Assembly: GCF_021290385.1 (NCBI RefSeq)
Contig: NZ_CP089928.1
Location: forward strand, 310,001 to 374,000
DNA length: 64,000 nt
Origin: Microbulbifer sp. YPW16
GTDB lineage: Bacteria > Pseudomonadota > Gammaproteobacteria > Pseudomonadales > Cellvibrionaceae
Direction: 5' to 3'
The notes below the pieces were generated by a model that was not told the origin of the DNA, searched no databases, and saw nothing but the letters and a program-made list of their open reading frames with translations. Shown here piece after piece: positions 1 through 10,934 of this stretch. Each line of letters starts with the position of its first letter. Position 1 is the first letter of the stretch. The translations under genes and the position numbers were made by a program.

Positions 1-393
1 CCGGCTGGGAGGGTACATTTCCCCATCCCGGTGGCGCTGCTCAATGTAGCGTGCGTACAGCTGGTAGTGCTCGTCGGTATCGATGGTGTCGACATGGAAG
101 ACATCCAGGTCGCGATTGCGCTTCCAGCAGCGCCGCTGGCTGCGGTCGGGCACGAACAGGCCTACGGGTACCCGGGCGGGGACACAGGCCTTGCAGCTGG
201 CGCACTGCGGCCGGTACAGGTACTCGCCACTGCGCCGGAAGCCCAGCTCTGAGAGCTGGCTGTACAGTCGCTGGTTGACCGGCGTCTGGGGGTCGATAAA
301 TACCGTGGTTGCTTCCCGCCCCGGCAGGTAGCCGCAGGGGTGGGGCAGGGTGGCCAGTAACCGTACCGAATCCAGCTGGGAGTACGTGCTCAT
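1..393 (-). CDS. bpt: Aspartate/glutamate leucyltransferase (Bpt/Ate), 3' part cut by window edge
   Basis: N-end rule enzyme that transfers Leu (or Arg) from aminoacyl-tRNA to proteins with N-terminal Asp or Glu, marking them for ClpAP. The 131 visible residues begin [20 protein letters not shown] and contain the family's N-terminal Cys cluster (CGYLPGREA, then [14 protein letters not shown]), followed by [10 protein letters not shown] and the YARYIEQRH stretch. The C-terminal half lies left of position 1. The ATG at 393-391 overlaps the aat stop by 4 nt (ATGA), so the two N-end rule transferases are translationally coupled. The family is about 235-250 residues, so slightly more than half is present. 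Confidence 0.93.
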   Translation of the reverse strand, partial: MSTYSQLDSVRLLATLPHPCGYLPGREATTVFIDPQTPVNQRLYSQLSELGFRRSGEYLYRPQCASCKACVPARVPVGLFVPDRSQRRCWKRNRDLDVFHVDTIDTDEHYQLYARYIEQRHRDGEMYPPSR

Positions 394-1118
394 AAGTCCT
401 GCTCAATATTCCACGACAGTGTCCAGGGGCGCGGGAACCCACTCATTGCTGTTCCCCTGGCCAGAAGCCGTTCGAATGCCGTGCGCTCGATTTCCACTGC
501 GCCGAGACTGGCCAGGTGCGGATTGCTTACCTGGCAATCAATCAGTGGGCAGTCCCAAGATTGTAACTGGCGGACCAGGTGGGCAAAAGCCACTTTGGAG
601 GCATCGGTAGCCCGGTGGAACATGGATTCACCGAAGAATACGCGGCCGATGGCAAGCCCGTAAAGCCCGCCGACCAGGCGGTCTCCCTCCCACGTCTCCA
701 CGGAGTGGGCGTGGCCAAGCCGGTGCATCTCAACATAGGCGTCACGCATTTCGCCGGTTATCCAGGTGCCCTCATCGTCCGCGCGGGGCTCACTGCAGGC
801 ATCGATCACATCACTGAAACAGCGGTCGAAGGTTACGGAATAGCGGCCCCGGCGCAGGGTCTTACGCAGGCTGCGGCCGATCGAGTACTGGTCGGGTAGC
901 ACCACGCAGCGCGGGGTCGGGGACCACCACAGGATTGGCTGGCCATCCGAATACCAAGGGAAGATTCCACGCCGGTAGGCGGCCAGCAGCCATTCCGGGC
1001 TCAGTCGCCCCCCGACGGCCAGCAGGCCATTCGGCTCCCGCAGTGCCAGGTGGGTGGGGGGGAACTCCGGCTGCCCATCTCCCAGCAGGCTCAGGCGCTC
1101 TTCACTGTTCGCGGTCAT
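390..1118 (-). CDS. aat: Leucyl/phenylalanyl-tRNA--protein transferase
   Basis: Cytoplasmic N-end rule enzyme that adds Leu or Phe to N-terminal Lys/Arg of substrate proteins. The 242-residue product has the usual family length and signatures: [19 protein letters not shown] near the N terminus, [39 protein letters not shown], and [19 protein letters not shown]. It is first of a two-gene unit with bpt (4-nt overlap), the standard gammaproteobacterial order. Its start lies about 50 nt from a perfect 15-bp tandem duplication in the leader. Confidence 0.96.
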   Translation of the reverse strand: MTANSEERLSLLGDGQPEFPPTHLALREPNGLLAVGGRLSPEWLLAAYRRGIFPWYSDGQPILWWSPTPRCVVLPDQYSIGRSLRKTLRRGRYSVTFDRCFSDVIDACSEPRADDEGTWITGEMRDAYVEMHRLGHAHSVETWEGDRLVGGLYGLAIGRVFFGESMFHRATDASKVAFAHLVRQLQSWDCPLIDCQVSNPHLASLGAVEIERTAFERLLARGTAMSGFPRPWTLSWNIEQDL

Positions 1119-1166
1119 CTCTTTCCGTATGTGCTCCTCGGGACTGGTCGCACAATGCCAGCTGGC

Positions 1167-1196
1167 GGCGTTGTATTACCTGGCGTTGTATTACCT
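1167..1196. repeat. Perfect tandem duplication of 15 bp in the aat leader
   Basis: Two adjacent identical copies of GGCGTTGTATTACCT occupy 1167-1181 and 1182-1196, between the aat start (1118) and the trxB terminator (1212-1238). They fall where the aat promoter or 5' untranslated region should be. Whether they have a function or are a replication-slippage duplication cannot be told from sequence. Confidence 0.8.
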
Positions 1197-1211
1197 AAAG
1201 CGTACAAAAGA

Positions 1212-1238
1212 AAAGGGCGATCACAAAGATCGCCCTTT
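1212..1238 (-). terminator. Rho-independent terminator of trxB
   Basis: Perfect 11-bp stem, AAAGGGCGATC at 1212-1222 and its complement at 1228-1238, with loop ACAAA. In the minus-strand transcript it is followed by a U-rich run (TTTTCTTTTG). It lies 37 nt beyond the trxB stop. Confidence 0.9.
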
Positions 1239-1274
1239 AACTGGTTTGCGTTTACCGGCGCCGCCGGGATGCGC

Positions 1275-2660
<1,386 letters not shown>

Positions 2661-5003
2661 GTGAAGGCCCAGAGCGCAACCGATAAAACAGATACCGAGG
2701 ACGGAAGCCTGCCCGAGTCGCTGATCGCCCGGCTTTTGCGCGAGGGTGCCCTGATCGCACTGCTGGCCGGGGCCCTGTTGATGGCCATCAGCCTGGCAAG
2801 CTACAGCCCCCAGGACCCGGGCTGGTCCCACACCGGGCAGGGCGGGTCGGTACACAACGCCATCGGCCCGACCGGTGCCTGGCTGGCGGATGTGTGCCTG
2901 TCCCTGCTGGGTTGGATGGCTTACCTCTTTCCCCTGTTGATCGGCTGGCGCGCATTCGGGATCCTGCGGGATCGCAACGCCCGCTTTCACGGGCCCCTCT
3001 TCACGCTGCGCGTCACCGGACTGGCGGTGTTGCTGGCCACCGGCGCCGGCCTCGCCACCCTCTGTTTTGCCCAGGCCGAGGATCCCCTGCCGTTCTCCAA
3101 TGGCGGGATTGTCGGGGCGGCGATGGCCCAGTCAATGGAAACCAGCCTCGGGTATGTCGGCGCCACCATCCTGCTGCTGGCGCTGTTCGCCATTGGCATT
3201 ACCGTATTTACCGGCCTGTCCTGGCTGAAGCTGGCGGACAGTATTGGCCGCAACCTGCTGGGTTTGCTCGCCTGGCTTGGCCAGCGTTACCAGCGTGCGC
3301 GCCAGGAACGTGCGGAGAAGCGGGCGGCGCAGCAGGCTGTCGTGGTGCGCAAAGCGGCGGTGGCTGAGGAGAAGCAGCGCACCGCGAAACGTATCCCACC
3401 GAAAATCGAACCCACGTTGCCAGCGCCCAAGCCCAGTCCGCGGGCCGCCAAGGAAAAGCAGGGCGAGCTGTTCTCCAGCGGACCGGTGACCGGCACACTG
3501 CCGCCGCTGTCGCTGCTGGACCCCCCGGACAAGAACAAGAAAGCCGGTTTCTCCCGCGAGTCACTGGAAGCGCTGTCGCGCCTGCTGGAGCTCAAGCTCA
3601 AGGATTTCGGCGTGGTGGCAGAGGTGGTATCGGTGCTGCCGGGCCCGGTGGTGACGCGTTTTGAAATCCAGCCGGCACCGGGTGTGAAGGTCAGCAAGAT
3701 CAGCAACCTGGCCAAGGACCTGGCGCGCTCACTGGCGGTCATCAGTGTGCGGGTAGTGGAAGTAATCCCGGGCAAATCCGTGGTGGGTATCGAGATTCCC
3801 AACGAGAACCGCCAGATGGTGCGCCTCTCCGAGGTGTTGTCGGCGGATGTCTACGACAACGCCAAGTCCCGGCTGACCCTGGCGCTGGGGCATGACATCT
3901 CCGGCCAGCCGGTGGTGGCGGACCTGGCCAAGATGCCGCACCTGCTGGTAGCGGGTACTACCGGTTCCGGTAAGTCCGTCGGCATCAACGTGATGCTGCT
4001 CAGCCTGCTGTACAAGTCCACACCGGATGAGGTACGCCTGATCCTGGTGGACCCGAAAATGCTGGAGCTCTCGGTGTACGAGGGGATCCCCCACCTGCTC
4101 ACGCCGGTGATCACCGACATGAACGATGCCGCCAACGGCCTGCGCTGGTGTGTGGGCGAAATGGAGCGGCGCTATAAGCTGATGGCGGCCATGGGTGTGC
4201 GCAACCTGGCCGGCTTCAACCGCAAGGTACGCGAGGCGATCGACGCCGGCGAGCCGCTGGTGGACCCCACCTGGCAGCCGGACCCGGCCTCCAGCGTACC
4301 GGAGGCGGAGCAGACCCCGCCGCACCTCAAGCCGCTGCCGGCCATCGTGGTGGTAATCGATGAGTTCGCCGACATGATGATGATCGTCGGCAAGAAAGTG
4401 GAGCAGCTGATTGCGCGGATTGCGCAGAAGGCACGGGCCGCCGGTATCCACCTGCTGCTTGCCACCCAGCGCCCGTCGGTGGATGTCATCACCGGCCTGA
4501 TCAAGGCAAACGTGCCCACCCGGATGGCCTTCCAGGTCTCCTCCAAGGTGGATTCCCGCACCATCCTCGACCAGGGTGGGGCCGAGCAGCTGCTGGGCCA
4601 CGGGGATATGCTCTACCTGCCTCCGGGCAGTGGCGTGCCGGTACGGGTGCACGGTGCCTTTGTCGATGACCACGAAGTGCATAAGGTCGTGGCTGACTGG
4701 AGCCGCCGCGGCGAGCCGGACTTTATCGACGGCATCATCGATGACAGCAACAACAGCATCCCGGTGCCGGGGCTACAGTCCGAGGGCGGTGAAGACGACG
4801 ATCCGGAAACAGACGCGCTTTACGACGAGGCCGTCGCCTTTGTGACCAAGTCGCGCAAGGCCTCGATCTCTTCCGTGCAGCGCCAGCTGCGTATCGGCTA
4901 CAATCGCGCGGCCCGCATCATCGACGCCATGGAGGCGGCCGGGGTCGTTTCCCCTGCCGGCCACAACGGCAACCGCGAAGTGCTGGCGCCGCCACCCGCC
5001 TGA
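2661..5003 (+). CDS. ftsK: DNA translocase FtsK
   Basis: Septum-anchored hexameric DNA pump that clears and aligns chromosome ends for dif recombination during division. I prefer the GTG at 2661 (780 aa): it has GAGG at 2650-2653 seven bases upstream, whereas the upstream ATG at 2622 sits inside a 7-bp hairpin. The N terminus has four membrane segments (about residues 28-180), then a shortish Lys/Ala/Pro-rich linker, then the motor with Walker [10 protein letters not shown] (431-439) and Walker [13 protein letters not shown] (about 563-574). The C terminus is the gamma winged helix that reads KOPS sites ([20 protein letters not shown]). It precedes lolA by 84 bp. Confidence 0.96.
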   Translation: MKAQSATDKTDTEDGSLPESLIARLLREGALIALLAGALLMAISLASYSPQDPGWSHTGQGGSVHNAIGPTGAWLADVCLSLLGWMAYLFPLLIGWRAFGILRDRNARFHGPLFTLRVTGLAVLLATGAGLATLCFAQAEDPLPFSNGGIVGAAMAQSMETSLGYVGATILLLALFAIGITVFTGLSWLKLADSIGRNLLGLLAWLGQRYQRARQERAEKRAAQQAVVVRKAAVAEEKQRTAKRIPPKIEPTLPAPKPSPRAAKEKQGELFSSGPVTGTLPPLSLLDPPDKNKKAGFSRESLEALSRLLELKLKDFGVVAEVVSVLPGPVVTRFEIQPAPGVKVSKISNLAKDLARSLAVISVRVVEVIPGKSVVGIEIPNENRQMVRLSEVLSADVYDNAKSRLTLALGHDISGQPVVADLAKMPHLLVAGTTGSGKSVGINVMLLSLLYKSTPDEVRLILVDPKMLELSVYEGIPHLLTPVITDMNDAANGLRWCVGEMERRYKLMAAMGVRNLAGFNRKVREAIDAGEPLVDPTWQPDPASSVPEAEQTPPHLKPLPAIVVVIDEFADMMMIVGKKVEQLIARIAQKARAAGIHLLLATQRPSVDVITGLIKANVPTRMAFQVSSKVDSRTILDQGGAEQLLGHGDMLYLPPGSGVPVRVHGAFVDDHEVHKVVADWSRRGEPDFIDGIIDDSNNSIPVPGLQSEGGEDDDPETDALYDEAVAFVTKSRKASISSVQRQLRIGYNRAARIIDAMEAAGVVSPAGHNGNREVLAPPPA

Positions 5004-5087
5004 TAGCCGGCCTGGCCGCCGGGTTCAGTTATTGTTCACATGCCGGCGGCTAGGCTTTAGGGAAAATACCAGCACTGGAGTCTCGCT

Positions 5088-5699
5088 ATGAAACGATTTG
5101 TCACTGCCTTCGCGGCTTCCGCGGCATTACTGGCCAGCTCTGCCTGGGCCGATGCCACTGCCGAGCTGAGCCAGCTGCTGCAGCCCCTGGCTTCCATCTC
5201 GGGTAAATTCCACCAGACCCTCACCGACGAGCGCGGTGAGGTGTTGCAGAAAAGCAGCGGCACTTTTTCCGTGGAGCGTCCCGGGAAACTGCGCTGGGAA
5301 ACCGGCGAGCCATTTCCGCAGCTCCTGGTGACCAACAACAAGAAGTTGTGGCTGTATGACCCGGACCTGGAACAGGTAACCATCCGCCCGGTCGACAAGC
5401 GCATGAAAGAGACACCGGCCCTGCTGCTGGGTGGCAAGGTCGGTGAGATCCGTAGCTCATTCAATGTGGCGAGTAAGGATGGTGCCTTCCAGCTCACCCC
5501 GAAAAGCGCCTCGGCACCCTTCCGCGCCATGGAAATCCGCTTTGCCGACAGCGGGTTGCCCGCAGCGATGACCGTGCGCGACAGCATGGGGCAGACCACT
5601 AAAATCAAATTCAGTCGCGTAAAGGCCAACCCGAGCCTCGCCGCTGCCCTGTTCAATTTCGAGCCACCGGCCGGGACCGACATTATTCGCGATGAGTGA
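5088..5699 (+). CDS. lolA: Outer-membrane lipoprotein carrier protein LolA
   Basis: Periplasmic chaperone that accepts lipoproteins from LolCDE and hands them to LolB at the outer membrane. The 203-residue product starts with a Sec signal peptide (MKRFVTAFAASAALLASSAWA, 21 residues, AWA|DA cleavage). The mature part has the family pattern ISGKFHQTLTDERGEVLQKSSGTF, PGKLRWETGEP and LWLYDPDLEQVTIRP. GGAG lies about 10 nt before the ATG. Its last 8 nt overlap rarA, and ftsK-lolA-rarA is a conserved order. Confidence 0.95.
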   Translation: MKRFVTAFAASAALLASSAWADATAELSQLLQPLASISGKFHQTLTDERGEVLQKSSGTFSVERPGKLRWETGEPFPQLLVTNNKKLWLYDPDLEQVTIRPVDKRMKETPALLLGGKVGEIRSSFNVASKDGAFQLTPKSASAPFRAMEIRFADSGLPAAMTVRDSMGQTTKIKFSRVKANPSLAAALFNFEPPAGTDIIRDE

Positions 5700-7053
5700 C
5701 CTGTTCCAGTCCGCCCCGAAAAACCAGCCCCTGGCCGCGCGTATGCGGCCCCGCAACCTGGCCCAGTATATGGGCCAGACGCATTTATTGGGCCCGGGAA
5801 AACCACTGCGGGAAGCGGTGGAGCGGGGACAGTTGCACTCTATGGTCCTGTGGGGGCCGCCGGGAGTGGGCAAGACGACCTTTGCCCGCCTGCTGGCGGA
5901 GGAGTGCGATGCCCATTTCACCACGCTTTCCGCGGTGCTGGCCGGGGTCAAGGATATCCGCCAGGCTGTGGCCCAGGCCGAGCAGCAACGAGCCCAGACC
6001 GGCCGCGGCACCATCCTGTTTGTGGATGAGGTGCACCGTTTCAACAAGGCGCAGCAGGATGCATTCCTGCCTTACGTGGAAGAGGGCACTGTCACCTTTG
6101 TCGGCGCCACCACGGAGAACCCCTCATTCGAGCTGAACAACGCGCTCCTGTCCCGCTGTCGCGTCTATATGTTGCGCAATCTATCGGAAGAAGAACTGCT
6201 GCAACTGTTGCACCGCGCCCTGGCGGAAGACGAGGCACTGCAAAGGCTGCAACCACAGATCGGCGAAGAGATACTGGCCAAGCTTGCGCGGGCTGCCGAT
6301 GGCGATGCCCGCGGTGCCCTGAACCTGCTGGAAATCGCCTGTGACCTGTCGCGGGAAGAGGGCGGCCGCTACGTGATCGACGAGGCGGTACTGGCGGAAG
6401 TATTGAGCGCCGATGTGCGGCGCTTCGACAAGGGCGGCGACTATTTCTACGACCAGATCTCGGCGCTGCACAAGGCGGTGCGCGGCTCGGACCCGGATGC
6501 CGCGCTCTACTGGTTCGCGCGCATGGTGGACGGAGGCTGCGACCCGCTCTATGTCGCCCGGCGGGCAGTGCGCATGGCCAGCGAGGACATCGGCAACGCC
6601 GATCCGCGCGCATTACAGGTCGCCCTCGGTGCCTGGGATGTGCAGGAGCGCCTGGGCAGCCCGGAAGGGGAGCTGGCCATCGCGCAGGCAATTGCCTACC
6701 TGGCGGTTGCCCCGAAAAGCAATGCCGTCTACAGCGCCTACAAGCGGGTGCTGGCGGACGTGCGCCGGGACCCCAGCTACGAGGTGCCGATTCACCTGCG
6801 CAATGCCCCCACCAAGCTGGCCAAGAGCATGGCGCACGGGGCGGAGTACCGCTATGCCCACGACGAGCCCGACGCTTTTGCCGCAGGCGAGAATTACCTC
6901 CCCGAGCAAATCCACGAGCGAGTTTACTACCACCCGGTGCCCCGCGGGCTGGAGCTGAAGATCGGCGACAAGCTGGAGAAATTGAGGCAGCTGAACCGCG
7001 ACAGCGCACAACAGCGATATGGCCGGGATGGCGGAGACCAGCAGAAACAATAA
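5692..7053 (+). CDS. rarA: Replication-associated recombination protein RarA (MgsA), AAA+ ATPase
   Basis: Clamp-loader-like AAA+ ATPase acting at stalled replication forks. The 453 residues show Walker A GPPGVGKTT (55-63), Walker B ILFVDEVHRF (about 106-115), the sensor 1 stretch TFVGATTENPSFELN and the C-terminal tetramerisation region with RMVDGGCDPLYVARRAVRMASEDIG. The ATG lies inside the lolA 3' end, without a visible Shine-Dalgarno, so translation is probably coupled to lolA. A strong GC hairpin (7054-7073) begins right after the stop. Confidence 0.96.
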   Translation: MSDLFQSAPKNQPLAARMRPRNLAQYMGQTHLLGPGKPLREAVERGQLHSMVLWGPPGVGKTTFARLLAEECDAHFTTLSAVLAGVKDIRQAVAQAEQQRAQTGRGTILFVDEVHRFNKAQQDAFLPYVEEGTVTFVGATTENPSFELNNALLSRCRVYMLRNLSEEELLQLLHRALAEDEALQRLQPQIGEEILAKLARAADGDARGALNLLEIACDLSREEGGRYVIDEAVLAEVLSADVRRFDKGGDYFYDQISALHKAVRGSDPDAALYWFARMVDGGCDPLYVARRAVRMASEDIGNADPRALQVALGAWDVQERLGSPEGELAIAQAIAYLAVAPKSNAVYSAYKRVLADVRRDPSYEVPIHLRNAPTKLAKSMAHGAEYRYAHDEPDAFAAGENYLPEQIHERVYYHPVPRGLELKIGDKLEKLRQLNRDSAQQRYGRDGGDQQKQ

Positions 7054-7073
7054 GGGCCCGCACATGCGGGCCC
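7054..7073 (-). terminator. GC hairpin at rarA end; U-tract only on the minus strand
   Basis: Perfect stem GGGCCCGC/GCGGGCCC around loop ACAT, directly after the rarA stop. On the plus strand it is followed by CTCGATG, not a T-run. On the minus strand it is followed by TTATTGTTT. The asymmetry suggests it originally terminated the minus-strand short-chain dehydrogenase gene whose relic lies at 7099-7221. Confidence 0.6.
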
Positions 7074-7098
7074 CTCGATGAAGGAGTGGGAAGGTCGA

Positions 7099-7221
7099 CC
7101 AGGCTTTGAAGCCGCCATCGACGTCGTAGTGCGAACCGGTAATGAAGGCTGCTTCCGGTCCCGCCAGGAATGCCACCACCCCGGCCACTTCTTCCGGGCG
7201 GCCATGGCGCTTCAGTGCCAT
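7099..7221 (-). pseudogene. C-terminal relic of a short-chain dehydrogenase/reductase gene
   Basis: On the minus strand this stretch reads MALKRHGRPEEVAGVVAFLA, then GPEAAFITGSHYDVDGGFKA, which is the classic C-terminal end of FabG-like SDR proteins (RHGRPEEVA, FLAGPEA, ITG, DGG). Upstream the frame degenerates with no Rossmann fold or YxxxK site, and downstream it reads through into the rarA antisense without a stop. Only about 41 codons of a roughly 250-codon gene remain, so it is a non-functional remnant between rarA and crcB. Confidence 0.8.
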
Positions 7222-7306
7222 GAAGCACCGGGTGGCAGTGGGGTAACGGCAGGCGGCCGATTCGGACCGCCCCGGTGTCCGTGGCGGCGAATTCCGGTAG
7301 AATTCG

Positions 7307-7318
7307 GGTCATATGACC
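7307..7318. promoter_or_regulatory. 12-bp perfect palindrome upstream of crcB
   Basis: GGTCATATGACC is a perfect dyad 74 bp before the crcB start, in a segment that also has two GAATTC sites (7290-7295, 7301-7306 region). It could be an operator for crcB or a leftover of the decayed SDR gene's promoter. No fluoride riboswitch is recognisable in the same gap. Confidence 0.3.
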
Positions 7319-7391
7319 GGCCCGGAATCGGGCAGGGGGTTCAACGGCGGCGCTCTCTCCCCTACAGCGTCGATAGACACGGGAAAGTCGA

Positions 7392-9061
<1,670 letters not shown>

Positions 9062-9109
9062 TGCCCTGTACCAGGGCGTGGGCCGCATTGAAATAACGGA
9101 TAACAACCA

Positions 9110-10489
9110 GTGCGCTATATCCCCCTCGCATTTGACCTGATCGACCGCCCCTGCCTGCTGGTGGGTGGCGGGCCCGTCGCCACCCGCAAGGCACGCCTGC
9201 TCCGCAAGGCGGGCGCCCGCCTGGTAGTGGTCGCACCGGACATTACCGACGAGTTGCGTGAGCTGGTGCGCGAGAGCGGTGGCCAGTATTACCCGGAGCC
9301 GTATCGCACAGAATTTCTCGACCTTGGCGAGCTGGTAATTGCCGCGACCTCGGAGGAATCGGTCAATGCGATCGTGTCCGCCGATGCCCGGGCCCTGCGC
9401 CTGCCGGTCAATGTGGTCGACTCCCCCGAGCTTTGCACTTTTACGGTGCCCGCCCTGGTGGAGCGCGGTCCGCTGTCGATTGGCATCAGCAGCGGTGGCG
9501 CGGCCCCGGTTCTGGCGCGGAGCATTCGCGCGCAGCTGGAGGCTCTGCTCTCGCCGGCGGTGGCCTCCATGGCGGAAATGGCCGCGCGGACCCGGGACCG
9601 GGTAAAGGAGGCGTTGCCGGAGCCCCAGCGAAAGGATTTCTGGCAGTGGGTTTTTACCGGCCCGGTTGCCAGCAAGGTGGAGTCCGGCAAGCCGGAAGAG
9701 GGCGAGGCGCAGCTGCTCGAGGTGCTGGAAAAGTGGGCCGGAAGCCCCGAGCCCACCGGCGAGGTCTACCTGGTGGGCGGCGGGCCCGGTGACCCTGACC
9801 TGCTGACTTTCCGCGCGCTGCGGCTGATGCAGCAGGCGGATGTCGTGCTGTATGACCGGCTGGTATCGAAGGAAGTGCTGGAGTTGGTGCGCCGCGATGC
9901 CGAACGGGTTTACGTCGGCAAGAAAAAAGAGTTTCACTCGGTTCCCCAGGACAATATCAACCAGCTGCTGGTGGACCTGGCCCGGGAGGGCAAGAAAGTC
10001 CTGCGCCTGAAAGGGGGTGACCCCTTTATTTTCGGCCGCGGTGGTGAGGAGATTGACCGGCTGGCGGATGCCAGGATTCCGTTCCAGGTGGTACCCGGTA
10101 TCACGGCGGCTTCAGGCTGTGCCAGCTATGCGGGTATCCCGCTGACCCACCGTGACCATGCCCAGTCGGTACGGTTTATTACCGGGCACCTCAAGGAGGG
10201 GGAGCTGGTCCTGCCCTGGAAGGAGCTTGCCTCCCCGGGCCAGACGCTGGTGTTCTATATGGGGCTTACCGGTCTGGATACCATCTGCGCGCAGCTTGCG
10301 GCCCATGGGCTGCCGGCGGAAACACCAGCGGCACTGGTAGAGAAGGGCACCACGCCGGAGCAGCGGGTCGTGGTCGGCAACCTGCAGACACTGCCGGACC
10401 TGGCCCGTGAGCGTGAAGTCCAGGCGCCCGCTCTGACGATTGTCGGTGGTGTTGTCAGCCTGCATGAAAAGCTGCAGTGGTTTCGCTGA
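9110..10489 (+). CDS. cysG: Siroheme synthase CysG (trifunctional)
   Basis: Makes siroheme from uroporphyrinogen III: two SAM-dependent methylations, NAD-dependent dehydrogenation and ferrochelation, supplying sulfite and nitrite reductases. The start is GTG at 9110 ([10 protein letters not shown]), as no ATG fits. The N-terminal precorrin-2 dehydrogenase/chelatase has [10 protein letters not shown] (19-28). The C-terminal methyltransferase starts near residue 216 with [20 protein letters not shown] and continues with [17 protein letters not shown] and [20 protein letters not shown]. At 459 residues it is full length. Confidence 0.97.
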   Translation: MRYIPLAFDLIDRPCLLVGGGPVATRKARLLRKAGARLVVVAPDITDELRELVRESGGQYYPEPYRTEFLDLGELVIAATSEESVNAIVSADARALRLPVNVVDSPELCTFTVPALVERGPLSIGISSGGAAPVLARSIRAQLEALLSPAVASMAEMAARTRDRVKEALPEPQRKDFWQWVFTGPVASKVESGKPEEGEAQLLEVLEKWAGSPEPTGEVYLVGGGPGDPDLLTFRALRLMQQADVVLYDRLVSKEVLELVRRDAERVYVGKKKEFHSVPQDNINQLLVDLAREGKKVLRLKGGDPFIFGRGGEEIDRLADARIPFQVVPGITAASGCASYAGIPLTHRDHAQSVRFITGHLKEGELVLPWKELASPGQTLVFYMGLTGLDTICAQLAAHGLPAETPAALVEKGTTPEQRVVVGNLQTLPDLAREREVQAPALTIVGGVVSLHEKLQWFR

Positions 10490-10647
10490 CGACGACTTCA
10501 CTGCCCGGTTTTTTGCCGACGTGCCCGCCTGACCGTCGGGACCCTTCCACTGACTGACAGCTGCAACCACTTTGAACGGTGGCCACAAGCCACCCGAGAC
10601 GTCACGGCTATCTATACTGCAGATAGATTTTCCCAGTGGTGTCTAGC

Positions 10648-10911
10648 ATGGTTGTCGCGCTGATCCGATTTTATTGCACGCTTTTAGTGCACTGCTTTAC
10701 GCCGGCGGAAGAAGAGATTTCCCTGCCGGACCCAAATGACAGCCATACCCGGCGCTATACCCGGGCTTACCGGGTAAAGCGGGGCTGGGTTAAGAATCTC
10801 TGGATTGCCGCATCCCTGTTGATGCTCTGTTTCCCATTGTTGCCCTTTGTGGCGGCGCTGGGCTTGCTGACTTCTTTCCTGTCTTTCGCCATCCTCGACG
10901 AAACTGCCTGA
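10648..10911 (+). CDS. Small hypothetical membrane protein
   Basis: An 87-residue product from the ATG at 10648; a GTG at 10636 would add four residues. The N-terminal half is soluble and charged (PAEEEISLPDPNDSHTRRYT), with a basic RVKRGW just before the membrane part. The C-terminal part is one long or two short hydrophobic segments (WIAASLLMLCFPLLPFVAAL, then GLLTSFLSFAIL). I recognise no family. It is transcribed like cysG, 158 bp downstream, and convergent with the penicillin-acylase gene. Coding potential rests on the sensible membrane topology. Confidence 0.55.
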   Translation: MVVALIRFYCTLLVHCFTPAEEEISLPDPNDSHTRRYTRAYRVKRGWVKNLWIAASLLMLCFPLLPFVAALGLLTSFLSFAILDETA

Positions 10912-10934
10912 GACGCAGGCCCGGGCCACAACAG

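Noticed and set aside
7222-7391. Fluoride riboswitch upstream of crcB
   Set aside because: I could not find the conserved GGNGAUGG / loop pairing of the crcB motif; only a 12-bp palindrome is present.
9063-9077. GCCCTG/CAGGGC hairpin between serS and cysG as a terminator
   Set aside because: Only 6 bp and no T-run follows; more likely an intergenic stem in a continuous transcript.
10490-10647. tRNA gene after cysG
   Set aside because: No cloverleaf or TTC-arm consensus could be found in the gap, and none elsewhere in the window.
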